From Saprospiraceae bacterium (GTDB taxonomy: Bacteria; Bacteroidota; Bacteroidia; Chitinophagales; Saprospiraceae): a stretch of 64,000 nucleotides of DNA. The stretch spans positions 2,728,001 to 2,792,000 of the forward strand of contig JADJPZ010000004.1 of NCBI GenBank assembly GCA_016713025.1. Direction: 5' to 3'. Below are positions 31,245 through 43,400 of this stretch, piece by piece. Under the pieces are notes generated by a model. The model saw nothing but the letters and a program-made list of their open reading frames with translations. It was not told the origin of the DNA and ran no database searches. How positions within the stretch are numbered: position 1 is the stretch's first letter; the number at the start of each line of letters is the position of its first letter. Made by a program: the position numbers and the translations under genes.

Positions 31245-32378
31245 CTACAGCTGACCATCAACAAGATTAAAAATTTCTATTGCTATCTTCTTATCATCAA
31301 ATTCATTTATCGCTTTGTCTCTACCTGCCATGCCCATAGCTGATCTTTGTTGGTAACTTAAGTGCATAAAATGAATAAATGCTTCTTTCAATGCTTCAAC
31401 ATTTCTGATTTCCACTAAAAAGCCATTTAAACCTACGTCTACGGTTTCGGAACATCCTGCCGATAATGTGGTAATTACAGGTTTTGACATAGACATTCCT
31501 TCTAATATTATCCTTGGTAAGCCTTCTCTATACGACGGCAAGACGATACAATCAGACTCAGCAATAATAGGCCTTACATCCTTCACAAATCCGTGATAGT
31601 AAATGATATCTTCTTCCACCCACTTTATGAGGTCATCCTTATCTATGGTGGCGGGGTTTTCGGCATCCAACTCGCCTACTACCCAAAATGCTACATCTTG
31701 TAGGTTCGCTTTGATTTGTCTCGCCGCTTCTACAAATTCTCTGATTCCTTTGTCATAAAGCAGTCTTCCTATAAAAGTAAAAATAGTTTTATCTTTCACT
31801 TGTCCATTGGGATACGGATGGTACCAGGTAGTGTCGACACCACAGCCTTTGACAGAAACTGCTCTGTCTCCCGACACAATACCCAACTCTGCAAATAACT
31901 CTCTGTCTTCAATATTTTCAAAAATAAACTTCTGATGGAATCCGCCCGAAATTCTGTAAAGCCATGTCATCATTGCCCTTACCAGCCCTTTATTGATAAA
32001 TGCATAACCCAATCCTGTGACGACAGCTATTGATTTTATCCCCACAATTTTTGCCGCAATGCCACCATAGATATTGGGTTTATTAGTAAAATGCAGGATA
32101 ATATCAGGCTTAATTTTTTTATACTTTCGTACTAATTCCAACAATAAAAAGATATCTTTGATGGGATTGGTACTATCTCTATCCATCATGCGCAACCCAT
32201 AGTGTCTCACGGTAGGATATTGCTCCTTGTATGTCAGATACTCATCTACCGGTGCTATTACCACTACGTCCATACCTTCGGCCAAGAACTTATCTATCAG
32301 GTTAAGTCTGAAGTTGTAAATATTCCATGTGGAATTCGCTACCAGCGCTATAGTCTGCTTTTTATTTTGTTCCCTCAA
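31245..32378 (-). CDS. Family 4 glycosyltransferase
   Basis: A 377-residue GT-B enzyme: ALVANSTWNIYNFRLNLI at the N-terminus, HFTNKPNIYGGIAAKIVGIKSIAVVTGLGYAFI, the donor-half start FTFIGRLLYDKGIREFVEAA, and the GT4 signature VLPSYREGLPRIILEGMSMSKPVITTLSAGCSE. The N-terminal pattern is typical of the PglA/capsular N-acetylgalactosaminyl-type subgroup, but the sugar cannot be fixed from sequence. It has ordinary base composition, unlike the AT-rich block before it. Confidence 0.9.
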   Translation of the reverse strand: MREQNKKQTIALVANSTWNIYNFRLNLIDKFLAEGMDVVVIAPVDEYLTYKEQYPTVRHYGLRMMDRDSTNPIKDIFLLLELVRKYKKIKPDIILHFTNKPNIYGGIAAKIVGIKSIAVVTGLGYAFINKGLVRAMMTWLYRISGGFHQKFIFENIEDRELFAELGIVSGDRAVSVKGCGVDTTWYHPYPNGQVKDKTIFTFIGRLLYDKGIREFVEAARQIKANLQDVAFWVVGELDAENPATIDKDDLIKWVEEDIIYYHGFVKDVRPIIAESDCIVLPSYREGLPRIILEGMSMSKPVITTLSAGCSETVDVGLNGFLVEIRNVEALKEAFIHFMHLSYQQRSAMGMAGRDKAINEFDDKKIAIEIFNLVDGQL

Positions 32379-32389
32379 CAGTTTTAATA

Positions 32390-33580
32390 TTATTCGTAAT
32401 CGTGTATATTTCTCCAGTTCATCAAAGTATAATCTTCAAATCGGATTGTGTCAGCTCCATTGAAAATGACATTTATATTGGCATGAGGGTCTTTTGATTT
32501 AAGCTTTTTCATTGGTGTTAAAAACTCGGATTTAAAAGTCATGCCGGATTTTATCTCGTACATAATAGATTTGTTAAACTCCTTTACCTCTATTAAATCT
32601 ACTTCCAATCCATTACTATCGCGGAAAAAGAATAAATCAGACTCAAGATGACGATGTGCATTGTACTTCACCTTCTCAGCGATGACCATATTTTCAAAAA
32701 TAAAACCAAGCTTGTCCGACCTGGACAACTTTTCCTCCTCACTCAGACCTAACAAGTGACACAGCAGCCCGGTATCATAAAAATATAACTTTGGAGATTT
32801 TATGAGGCGCTTACCAAAGTTTTTGTGGTACGGTGGTAATAGGAAAATGATATAACCGGATTCCAATATGGTAACCCATGACTTTAAAGTATTTACTGAT
32901 ATATTGAGGTCATTGCTCAGATCATTGTATTTTATCTGAGACCCACACCGATGTGCTATCAATTTAAGAAATGCCCTGAACGTCGTAAGATTACCTACAT
33001 TTACCAGATCAGATACATCCCGTTCCAGATAAGTACGTATATAATTATTGTAGAACATTTTCGTAGGTATGTCTAAAGCCCATCTGCCTGGATAAAAACC
33101 TTTGATCATCATGTCGTAAACATTATTTGACCAATTGGAAATTTGCGCCATCTCCTCAAAGTCCAAAGGATATAAAGTTGATAAATCAACACGACCAGCT
33201 AATGACTGTGTAATATTCCGATGTAGTAAATAGTTTTGCGAGCCGGACAATACATATCTACCTGGCACCCTATCAGCATCTACTACGTCCTGTAAATATG
33301 AAAATATCTCAGGCATCTTTTGCGCCTCATCTATAATGACTCCATTACTATATCTTTCAAAAAAAACTCTTGGATCTGTCTGTGCCAACAAGGCAGTATC
33401 AGGATTCTCCATACTTACATACTCATACTCAGGAAATGCCAGTTTTAATAACGTAGATTTTCCCGCCTGTCTGGGTCCTGCCAAACTCACTATAGGGTAA
33501 TACTTTGCGGCATTCTGCAAATGCGCTATCATCTTCCTATTCAATGAATCTAAATTATTCATTATCAAATTATTATGCAA
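32390..33580 (-). CDS. AAA ATPase, AAA_14/DUF4143 type
   Basis: An intact ATPase: Walker A SLAGPRQAGKSTLL, Walker B GVIIDEAQKMPEIF, a sensor region YVLSGSQNYLL, and a DUF4143-like C-terminal half with KLYFYDTGLLCHLLGLS and FFRDSNGLEVDLIEV (a nuclease-like ExV region). Function of the family is not established; copies are common in mobile regions. ATG 33580 and ATG 33562 are both possible starts. It is a different subgroup from the two relatives at 20 and 58 kb. Confidence 0.88.
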   Translation of the reverse strand: MHNNLIMNNLDSLNRKMIAHLQNAAKYYPIVSLAGPRQAGKSTLLKLAFPEYEYVSMENPDTALLAQTDPRVFFERYSNGVIIDEAQKMPEIFSYLQDVVDADRVPGRYVLSGSQNYLLHRNITQSLAGRVDLSTLYPLDFEEMAQISNWSNNVYDMMIKGFYPGRWALDIPTKMFYNNYIRTYLERDVSDLVNVGNLTTFRAFLKLIAHRCGSQIKYNDLSNDLNISVNTLKSWVTILESGYIIFLLPPYHKNFGKRLIKSPKLYFYDTGLLCHLLGLSEEEKLSRSDKLGFIFENMVIAEKVKYNAHRHLESDLFFFRDSNGLEVDLIEVKEFNKSIMYEIKSGMTFKSEFLTPMKKLKSKDPHANINVIFNGADTIRFEDYTLMNWRNIHDYE

Positions 33581-33638
33581 TTCTTATTTGATCGACAGCA
33601 CAAATATAGTTAAATATATTAATAAAACCAATATTCTA

Positions 33639-33960
33639 AACTGACGATTATACATAAACTAAATTGACGGTTTGACATACTTTAAATTGATGATTTTACA
33701 TAAATTAAACTGACGATTCAACATACTTCAAACTGATGATTTTACATAATTTAAACTGACGGTCTTACATACTTTAAATTGACGATTTTGCATAATCTAA
33801 ACTGATGATTCTACATAAGTCAAACTGATGATTTTACATAATCTAAACTGACGGTCTTACATACTTTAAATTGACGATTTTGCATAATCTAAACTGATGA
33901 TTTGACATAAAATAAACTGACGGTTATGCATACTTTAAACTGACAGTTTTACATAAACTA
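33639..33960 (+). repeat. Tandem array of 14 x 23-bp units
   Basis: Fourteen units of exactly 23 bp fill 322 bp with no spacer. The consensus is close to AACTGACGRTTTTACATAMTTTA. Units alternate between two forms, TGACGG...CATACTTTA and TGATGATTTTACATAATCTA, so a 46- or 69-bp higher order is partly visible. It is not a CRISPR array (no unique spacers) and 23 is not a multiple of three. It is placed between the ATPase start and the SNF2 gene. Confidence 0.92.
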
Positions 33961-34146
33961 AATAGAGCAAAAAATTATCGTATAAGGAAAAGTAGAGTCA
34001 ATATGACGTACAATTTGCAGTTTAGGTTCTATATTTTGTTCTGATGGTAGATATTTTATTGTTTTTTGTTTTTCGACACAAATTATTAGTACGAAGGGGA
34101 AGTTGTTATTTTCAGACACTTTTCGATAATATTTACGAATTTTTGT

Positions 34147-34219
34147 AATTGTTTAGGTGTCTAATTTTGTAAAAACTCAATATACCATTTATTGAGTACT
34201 TACTTACACCTAAACAATT
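34147..34219 (+). repeat. Nested inverted repeat (hairpin element)
   Basis: AATTGTTTAGGTGT (34147-34160) and its exact complement ACACCTAAACAATT (34206-34219) form a 14-bp outer stem. Inside, ACTCAATA and TATTGAGT form a second stem. It could be a small MITE or a transcription-end hairpin. Confidence 0.65.
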
Positions 34220-34342
34220 ATTCAGCCTAAATTGCAGACTTGCATCCTTTAAACCGATATGCTTCCACATAATAAATTATCTGTGGGTGTATCCCATTTT
34301 TGCACTAAAATTGTTTAAACTGCCCGCTACCCTCATACCCAA

Positions 34343-34387
34343 GCATAGCTTGGCAGGCTCTGAAGAGCCTGTCAAGCTACGCTTGAG
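34343..34387 (+). repeat. Palindromic repeat
   Basis: AAGCATAGCTTGGCAGGCT and AGCCTGTCAAGCTACGCTT form an imperfect hairpin with the short loop CTGAAG. It is a REP-like element in the same gene-free gap (33581-34621). Confidence 0.6.
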
Positions 34388-34448
34388 ACGTCCCACCCTT
34401 TAACTCTTAACTACTAGGATAATCCACTAAATTGGAAACTTAAAAATC

Positions 34449-34548
34449 AATGTCGTTTAGTTAAGGAATTTTTCTTTGTTTTTACCCTATCTAAATCTTT
34501 CCCTTACAAGGGAAAGACTTCATAAAGATGACTTAACTAAACGACATT
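34449..34548 (+). mobile_element. 100-bp palindromic MITE, copy 2 of 2
   Basis: Same length and orientation as the copy at 5233-5332, differing at only two or so positions. Here the 17-bp inverted ends (AATGTCGTTTAGTTAAG and its complement) are perfect. High similarity over 29 kb of separation points to recent movement. Confidence 0.82.
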
Positions 34549-34621
34549 GACATAAAAATTATATAATATAGTGCAATTTTGGGATACACCCATTATCTGT
34601 TTATATAGCAGACATCCTATT

Positions 34622-37600
34622 CTATTTAAACAGTGCTAATATTTCATCTTTACTTAAAGTACTAAAAGCATTTTCTTCTGTGCTAATGATAGAGTCCGAA
34701 AGTGATTTTTTATTTGCCTGCAATTCAATTATTTTTTCTTCTATGGTATCTTTGCATACCAATTTGTAAGCAAAAACATTTTTTTGTCTGACCTATACGA
34801 TGGGTTCTGTCGATGGCTTGGGCTTCAACAGCGGGATTCCACCATGGATCTACGATATAGACATAGTCCGCTTTTGTCAGGTTGAGACCAGTATTTCCTG
34901 CTTTAAGGCTGATTAAGAAAAGTTTGATGTCGTCATTGTCTTCATACTCCTTTACAGCGGCTTTTCTGTTTTGGGTGCTGCCATCAAGATATGCGTATTT
35001 AATATGCCTCTCATCGAGTTCCCTTCTGATGAGTGAGAGCATACTGGTAAACTGTGAAAAAATGAGTGCATTGTGACCACCCAATTCATTCTCAATAATG
35101 TCCAGAAGTGTATCCGTTTTTACCGATATACTTTTATCTTTATTGATGGCCGTATGGATGAGTTCGGGAGAGTTACAAATCTGTCTCAGCCTTAAAAGTC
35201 CTTCGATGATTTTGAGTTTTGATTGACCAAAATTCTTTTCAGTGTCAGCTGCAAGCAAATCATTTCTGATTTCATTTTTCATCGCTTCATAGTATGATTT
35301 TTGAGTAGGACCCATCTCGCAGTATATAATATTTTCTATACGCTCAGGAAGATCGGTGGCTACTTGTGACTTGGTGCGACGAAGTAGAAAAGGCTTGACC
35401 ATCTTTTGCAACAATAGTGCGGTCGGTTGATCTTTATTCTTGTCTATGGGCACTGCAAATTCTTCCTTAAAATTGCCTGCAGATCCAAAGATACCCGGAT
35501 TTATAAAACTAAACTGGGCAAACAGATCGAAAGTGTTGTTTTCGATAGGTGTACCAGTCATGACGAGACGATTATGACCTTGGAGCAACCTCATAGCCTT
35601 ATATCGCTGAGATAAGGGGTTTTTGATAGCTTGCGATTCATCTAAGATGATATAATGAAACTTTACATCCTTGAGCCATTCTATATCAGATGTGGCTGTG
35701 TCGTAGGTAGTGATGATAAGATCATAAGTGGTAAATTCCTGACCACTCTGATATCGCCCTTGACCGTGATGTATATCATGCCTGAGCCCGGGGCAAAACT
35801 TCTTGATCTCAGCATCCCAATTAAACAAAAGACTTTTGGGAACGACAACAAGGCTTGTACCTGCTTTCCTTTCTGCCAAATCCGCTAATAATGACAGTAC
35901 TTGCAGCGTCTTACCCAGACCCATATCGTCAGCCAGGCACCCACCAAAATTAAGTTCTTCAAGTGTCTTTAGCCATTGATATCCTTCCATTTGGTAAGGT
36001 CGGAGCTCTGCCTTGACGGATGAAGGTAACTTGTATCTCTTGCTTTGGTCAAAATCCTGCAGATGTTTTATCTTTTTTGTAATTTCTTTCCGAAGTTTGG
36101 TATCTATTTCGTCGTCAAACTGACTATCTAAAAGTCCAAAGTTGAATTTACTTACTACAAGATGATCTCCGTCTTTTTTAGATATTTTGGAAAGTATTTT
36201 AAGTTTTTCGATCCATTCTTCCGGCAGTAGTCCTAAACTTCCATCTGAGAGTTGAATAAATTTTTGATTATTTTTTACTGCATCTACCCAGGACTTCAGT
36301 TGTACTTTATGTTTGCCGTATTTAATATCTACATTGACATCAAACCAGTCTATCCCTGATGAAATGCCTACTTTGATATTGGCCTTATTTTGATTAAATT
36401 TGAATTTGGATAAATTTTCCTGGCCAAAAATAGTAATATTGCGCTGTCGGCATTGGTCAAAAAATTCCAAAAACCACATATTTTCCATCAGAGTATTGAT
36501 ATGCAGGAAGTATTGTCCATACTGTCTGTTTGCTGTCCTGAAATCGGAATGGGCATCCTCCAGAAAATCTGTAAAACCTATAGCATCATCCTGTAGAATA
36601 TCATATCTTTTGAAAGAAGTTTCTTCTGATTGATATATACTATATGTTGTCAATGGTAAGATGAGCTCTACGTTGTCCTGATACTTAATGACAGGTTTGA
36701 AAATAATAAAATCCTCACTCTCTGACAGATATAGTTCATATTTGGGCGTATCCAGTTGTACTACCTCAATATGTAGTGAATCAGGCAGCGTGACATCTAC
36801 TATCCCGTGACACTCCTGAAGTATAGCATCAATATTTTCTATATTTTTGTCAAAAACCCTAAAAGTAGGTAAGTTTTTATGTATGTGTAGAGTAGTAGGA
36901 TTTTCATAAATATAACCCTGGTTATTAAAAATACAAAAACCCACACGCATTTCAAAGTGTTTTTCATTGATAAAATAAATATCTTTCTGATCCTTAAAAA
37001 TATCAAAACAGGTATTTAAATATTCATTGATCTTACTATCATATGAGGGACTTTGATTTATTGCTTCGTCATCTTTATTGTAATTTTCTTCGTCATCATC
37101 ATATTCGTCATCATCATATTCATCATCATCATATTCATCATCATCATATCCGTCATCTTCGTCTTCGTCATAATATGAATTATAACTATAATCATTGGTG
37201 TTGATCATATGCTCTGGATGATATGGTAGATCTAATAAGAATTCTTTATATGGGTTACTCTTTCCCATTTTTTTCAACAATTGTTCATGATAGTAGTCAA
37301 TTTCCGGTTCCTTTCCTGTATAATAAAAGATGTATTTCTGATCTCCAATAGTAAAATATTTAAGCATACCATACTTATCAGCGATATCTACTATCTCAAT
37401 ATGCATCTGTAAATCAACCTCGCTAAAACTGATAGGGAATACATCGTTGATACTGTATTCATCGATTCTTTTGTAACCACCACCTATGTCCAATACATGA
37501 TAGAGAGTACTTGCGATAGCCTTTTTGGTCATAAAGCAATTTTGCAATTTGAGTTTTTCTGATGGATACATTACTGACTTCTTGCTCTAGCATCTTCAGT

Positions 37601-38730
37601 GTATTATAAAAATCAAGCTGTGTATCATCCAGATATCTGGGACGCTCTACAAGTTTAAAACTGGAACTAAGTTTATTGAGTGCTTTATTTTGTTTTGCTT
37701 GCCCTAAGTAGCTAAAGCGGTTAGTAGTGGCCTTTTCAGAAATCCAAAAAATTACATTGGCCATCAGATAGTCTTTTTTCGATATATCTTTCAATATACC
37801 ACCTACCAATGGAACTCTATTTTCGGACTTCAATGATGTCAAATTCAACTGGGGCTTGATATCGCTGGATCTGAGGTAGTTGGCCACAGATTTGGTCAAT
37901 TCAATATCGTATCCCTCACCGACAAACTTCAGCTTAAAAAATAATTTGATATCCGTACTGCTGACCTTTGATTTCTCACTAAAGGTATCAACTAATTCCT
38001 GATAACTGTATTTTCCGGTTTTCAACAATATATTGAGCCACGCTTCTTCGTTAAAAATGTGAGCCACTTCGTTCTCAGGAATTACATTTATTTTTGATTG
38101 TGGAGAGTATGAAGGTTCAATGATGATATCACTATTCACTCTTTTAAATATAAACTTTACTAAGCTGATATTACCGGAATATGTTTTAGCAGAAATATTG
38201 ACTTCGAGCCAGTCATTTTCAATCAAAAAAACGGAGTACTCCCTTGGTCCAGGATAACCAAACTTAAATAAAACCTTGATCCGTTGCTGTATCACATCGG
38301 TATCGGTAGTAGTAAGCTTTAAGACTGTCTCTTTTGCCCCGGGAATCTTAAAGTCTGATATTAGAGACAGGTTTCTTAACTTTATGGTATTATCAGTATT
38401 AGTACTGGTAATACTGACATCTTTAATGTTTGAGGTTAGCTTGCTGTAGGCCTTTTCATCTTCCATTTTGTTTAAATGCAAAAGAAAATGCGCCTTATGC
38501 GCGCAATATTTATGGCTACTCCGACAGTTACATGTCATTTTTATGATCTCATTATTACCATCATAATACAAACCTGTATCATAACCTTCAATGGAAGTAA
38601 AAATGACTTTCTTGCTCTGATCTAAGGTTACCGTTTGAATAGTCCTCATGATAGCCGGCGTCTTAAACGCCGTAAGCATTATATCTATTTCCTTCTTCAG
38701 GAGTTTTGAAATTGCTGGTTTTAGAAACAT
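34622..38730 (-). CDS. SWIM zinc-finger SNF2-family helicase, two frameshifts
   Basis: Swi2/Snf2 ATPase of about 1340 residues in three frames. The N-terminal part has a SWIM zinc finger (MTCNCRSSHKYCAH). It joins the next frame near 37530 if one A is dropped from GACCAAAAAGG, giving LLYDQKAIASTLYH. The core has GGCLADDMGLGKT (Walker A), HYIILDESQAIKNP (DExx box), RLVMTGTPIENN, and RTHRIGQT. An extra A in the run at about 34783-34789 breaks the end; dropping it gives TKNVFAYKLVCKDTIEEKIIEL and a stop at 34622. An acidic tandem repeat (DDDEY) lies before the core. These proteins remodel or translocate on DNA; the role is unknown. Confidence 0.86.
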
Positions 38731-38786
38731 ATATTATGATAAATGACTGTTATATTCAAAAAATTGCGCAAAAACTTTTGGGACAT

Positions 38787-39836
38787 TTAGCTCAAGCGCT
38801 TTACCACTTCCTTGATCTCCTGTTCATCAGACTTGGGATAGATCAATAATGCATGGTCTTCATCCACTACGATGTAGTCATGCAGCCCTTTGATGACGAT
38901 AGTTTTATCATTATTAGATATAACTATCGTGTCTTGGCAATCCATGAGGTGGATATTTTTACCTATGGTTACTGTATCGGTATCTGCAGCAAGGTAGGCG
39001 TGTAAACTACTCCAAGTACCCAAATCGCTCCAACCTATATCTGAGGGTACAGTATACACATTATTGGCCCGTTCCAGAATGGCATAATCGATGGATATAT
39101 TATTGGTTTTGGGATAGACGTCATCAATATAACTTTGTTCGTATTCTGTATTGAAGGCCGACAAATTTTGGGATAGCACCTCAATGATTTCTGGAGCGTT
39201 TTGTGCAAATGATGATAAAATGGACCGAATACTCCATACAAACATTCCAGCATTCCAAAGATATTGCCCAGAATCCAAATATTGCTGAGCAGTTTGGGAG
39301 TCCGGCTTTTCCTTAAATGCACCTACTTTGTATATCCCTTCCTGCACGGCATCTTTATGATATTTGATATAGCCATAACCCGTGTCTGGCCTCGTGGGAG
39401 AGATGCCAAGTGTGACTAATGCATCATGATGCTCTGCAAAAGCAAATGCTTGCTCTAACTTGTGACGGTAGGCATCTTCCTTGAGAATGATGTGATCAGA
39501 TGGCAGTACTGCAAAACTTGCCTCAGGATCTTTTTGGCTTATCTTCAATGCCATGTAAGCTATGCAAGGAGCCGTATTATTCATACTGGGCTCACACAAG
39601 ATATTGCTTTCCGGCACTTCGGGTAAGTGCTCCATGACCAAAGCCTTGTACCTCTTATTGGTCAGGATCATAATACGATCAGGCGGACACAAGGGAAGCA
39701 CCCGCTCAAATGTCATACGTATCAATGATTTCCCTACTCCAAGTATATCCAAAAACTGCTTGGGCCTATCCGTAGTACTTGACGGCCAAAAACGACTTCC
39801 GATGCCGCCTGCCATGATGGCTATATATCTGTTCAT
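38787..39836 (-). CDS. manC: Mannose-1-phosphate guanylyltransferase
   Basis: Makes GDP-mannose from mannose-1-phosphate and GTP, for polysaccharide or glycan assembly. The N-terminal nucleotidyltransferase signature is IAIMAGGIGSRFWPSS, followed by RPKQFLDI, VLPSDHII, GYGYIKY, FKEKPD, WNAGMFVW and IDYAILERA, all standard for the family. At 349 residues it is the short, single-domain form without the isomerase half. A separate isomerase-like cupin lies just upstream on the same strand. Confidence 0.93.
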   Translation of the reverse strand: MNRYIAIMAGGIGSRFWPSSTTDRPKQFLDILGVGKSLIRMTFERVLPLCPPDRIMILTNKRYKALVMEHLPEVPESNILCEPSMNNTAPCIAYMALKISQKDPEASFAVLPSDHIILKEDAYRHKLEQAFAFAEHHDALVTLGISPTRPDTGYGYIKYHKDAVQEGIYKVGAFKEKPDSQTAQQYLDSGQYLWNAGMFVWSIRSILSSFAQNAPEIIEVLSQNLSAFNTEYEQSYIDDVYPKTNNISIDYAILERANNVYTVPSDIGWSDLGTWSSLHAYLAADTDTVTIGKNIHLMDCQDTIVISNNDKTIVIKGLHDYIVVDEDHALLIYPKSDEQEIKEVVKRLS

Positions 39837-39922
39837 TTTCTTGTCATTTATAATGATAATCGAAACTTTAATTTTGATATTACATGTAATTCGAAAGTAA
39901 ATATTTCGATTATCATCATTTT

Positions 39923-40408
39923 TTATCTCCCGAAATCATCCTGCAACCTCACGATATCATCTTCATCTGAAGGATGCCCGGCATCAGTATGCTTCCATAT
40001 TTCTGCTATGAATCCCCATTTATCTCTGCCTATCAATCTGTGCCGCTCGCCACAAGCCAAGGTGAGTAATTTTCCTTTGCGCATATGTTGCACGTCACCC
40101 TGCATATCAGTATCACTCTTGATATAGCCTGCCTGGCCATCAATCAACTTCCACAATTCTGCTCGTCTGTGATGGTACTGCCAGGAAAGTCTTTTGCCCG
40201 GAGCTACACAAAGTATTTTGGGGCTTAAGGGTAGTGATGACGCCATGAGCTCGGTTTTTAATTCGGGGTAAAAAGCATCAATAAAAGCTTCTTTACTTGT
40301 GGTGTCAATAACAAAAAAACCTCCCCAAGGTCTGGAAAGGTCTTTTGTTGAATAATTAATATTTTTCAAAAGCAATAGCTGCTCGACTTTTTTATTGATT
40401 TTGTCCAT
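39923..40408 (-). CDS. Cupin phosphomannose isomerase-like protein
   Basis: A 161-residue cupin resembling the isomerase half of type II phosphomannose isomerase/GDP-mannose enzymes. Visible features are RPWGGFFVID, the cupin motif PGKRLSWQYHHRRAELWKLIDG with metal-binding histidines and glutamate, and LTLACGERHRLIG. It probably interconverts fructose-6-phosphate and mannose-6-phosphate, feeding the adjacent guanylyltransferase 87 bp downstream. The fold alone does not rule out another sugar phosphate. Confidence 0.78.
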   Translation of the reverse strand: MDKINKKVEQLLLLKNINYSTKDLSRPWGGFFVIDTTSKEAFIDAFYPELKTELMASSLPLSPKILCVAPGKRLSWQYHHRRAELWKLIDGQAGYIKSDTDMQGDVQHMRKGKLLTLACGERHRLIGRDKWGFIAEIWKHTDAGHPSDEDDIVRLQDDFGR

Positions 40409-40454
40409 ACCTAAATGTATATTTTTATAAAAGTTATCAATTTTGTCTACTCTG

Positions 40455-43400
40455 CTATGGTTTTATCATCTTTTCGTTGAAAAAAAGAGCAGGAACATTA
40501 CTTTTTTTGTACAACTCATTATAAAGTCCGATTTCTTTACCTATGGTATCCTGCATATAATCCTGATATGATTTCCATTGTTTATTAATATCCATCATTC
40601 TGATTTTTGCAGCTTGTGGCACTCTCGGATCATGTTGATCAACAAAACCTTTTAGTTCAAAGTACTGAGCATTCAGCATACTTGGAAAATTGATTACATC
40701 CTGAAAATTGTTTTGTTTGGTTTGAACCAATTGTGCTTCCCAGTGATCTATTTTTTCTATCAATGCTTTTCCAGCTTCTGTCAGAGACTTAAAGTCATCT
40801 TTACTTTTGTACTGTTCATTGTACTGTTCTATTTGTTTTCTTACCTTTCTGATATCATTGACATGGTTGTGTATCTCTTTGATTTTATTTTCTACATCTC
40901 TCATAAAAGATTGCTGATCAGTCCATTGCTCTTTGCTTATATCTTTCAGGTTGGGATCATTGACCACTTCAAAGGTAGTTTGTGATGACATGCCTTTATA
41001 GTTAATTTTACCCTTGTATGTACCCGGAGCCAATCTGTATCCTGTATAATCACCATAGACAAAAGCATTTGGTATTTCCGGTAGAGTCTCACTCTTGAAG
41101 TCCCAAGCAAATCTGTTGATACCCTTTTCTGCAGTAATCACCGTCGGAGCAGGTGGACCACCGGGAAATGATTTAAAATCCTTGTTCTTGATATTGGTAA
41201 AACTACGGATGACGTTGTCATTGTTGTCCAGTATCTGCAAAGTCACAACAGTGGTATCCGCCTTTTCAGGTAAAAAATAATCGAGCAAAACCCCTGCTGT
41301 TGGGTTCTGACCTGTACCAGGAGGAGCTACCATCCATGAAGGGGCAAAAGCCTCAAACTTGTAGGTGGATTTTGGGGTATATATCTTCACCTGATCAGGT
41401 TTCAATGCTGATTGTTGTATCGCACTCAGGTCGTCCAGGATCCAAAAGGCACGTCCTGCAGTAGAAACCACCAGATCATTATCTGCAAAAGCGATATCTG
41501 TCACAGGGACCACCGGAAGATTGAGTTGGAAAAGATGCCATTGGTTACCTCCATCTGATGAAATGTAAAATCCTCTCTCAGCTCCGCCATAAAGCAGATT
41601 TTTGACTTTTTTGTCTTCTCTGATGACCCTGATGAAGTCGTCCGGTCTTACACCCTGATTGATTTTTGTCCAGGTTTTACCGTAGTCTGTGGTCTTAAAA
41701 CACATATTGGCAAAATCATTGAACTTGTACTTAGTTGCAGCTATATATGCTGTACCTTTATCATGGGGAGATACCTCGATACTATTGATGAGGCACTCAT
41801 CCAGACCCAGAGGTGTGATAGCCGTCCAATTTTGTCCACCATCACGGGTGACATGTACCAATCCGCAATCACTTCCTGAATATAATACCCCTTTTTCAAG
41901 TGATGACTCAATCAAATATGAAATCGTATTGTAATTTTCGCCACCTGCACCTTCGTTGGTTATCGGGGCACCTCCCAGGTCTTGCTTTAAAGTATCATTG
42001 CGCGTCAGGTCGGGACTCACCACATCCCATGTCAATCCTCCGTCTTGTGTCTTAAACACCATTTGTCCGGCATGATAGATGACTTTAGGGTCGTGAGGAG
42101 AAGCGATAATCGGTGCATTCCAGTTGTAACGATATCTCATTTTTTTAGGCTGCAATGCCAGAATATTAGCAGGGTATTGAGTGATCTCTTTAGTATGACC
42201 ATTTTCAATATTCAAAACACTGATACCACCCTGATAACATCCGCCATATAAAAGTTTCGGATTTTTAGGATCGAAAGCTACGAAAGCACTCTCACATCCC
42301 GGGCCGATACTCCAGTCTTTGTCTGTGATGCCGATGCCATTGTTTCTGCTGGAAATGATGACCGATGTGTTGTCTTGCTGTCCGCCATACACCTTGTAAG
42401 GAAACTGCTGATCTACATTGACCCTGTAAAACTGAGCTGTGGGTTGATTATTGAGTGATGACCATGTCTTACCACCATTATAGGTGATTTCTCCTCCACC
42501 ATCGTCGCCCAAAATCATATTCTGATTGTTTTCCGGATGGATCCAAAGATCGTGTGTATCTCCATGTCCTACCCTGATCGGAGCAAAAGTTTTACCACCA
42601 TCTATAGACTTTGTCATAGGTGCATTGAGCACATATACGACATCTGCCTGCACCGGATCTGCAAATACCTCCATATAATACCAAGATCGAGCGGTGATAA
42701 GTTGATTGTTGCTCATCAATTGCCAGCTTTTACCGGCATTGTCAGATCGGTAAAGGCCTGCTACAGATTTTTCTGCTTCTACGATAGCGTACACCCTGTC
42801 CGGATTTGCCCTTGAAACGGAGACCCCGATTTTACCCATTTCTTTTGGTAACCCTTCATTGATCTTTTGCCAGGTATCACCACCATCGGCAGATTTCCAC
42901 ATCCCGCAACCTTTGCCACCACTGCGAACCTGCCATGGCAATCGTCGGTGCTCCCAGGTAGCAGCATACAATATCAAAGGATTGTGGTGATCCATACTTA
43001 GCGATGACGCCCCGGAATTGGCATCTACAAAAAGGGTTTTCTTCCATGTCTGACCACCATCTATACTTTTGTAAATCCCTCTTTCATCATTGGCACCATG
43101 AGCAGCACCCTGAGCAGCTACATAGACAATATCAGGATTGGCAGGATGTATTATGACATCAGAAATGTGTCTTGTCTTTTCCAGGCCAAGATGTTTCCAT
43201 GTTTTGCCGGCATCGGTTGATTTATACACACCATCACCATAGGTCGTCATCACACCTCTTATGGCGTGCTCACCCATGCCTACATAAATGATATTTGGAT
43301 TGGACTCGCTGACAGCTATGTCACCTATAGAACTTGTATTAAACTGACCATCAGATGTATTGACCCAAGTGATCCCTGCATCTTCTGTTTTCCATAGGCC

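Noticed and set aside
33639..33960. CRISPR array
   Set aside because: Repeats are directly adjacent, 23 bp, with no spacers, and no cas genes occur in the window.
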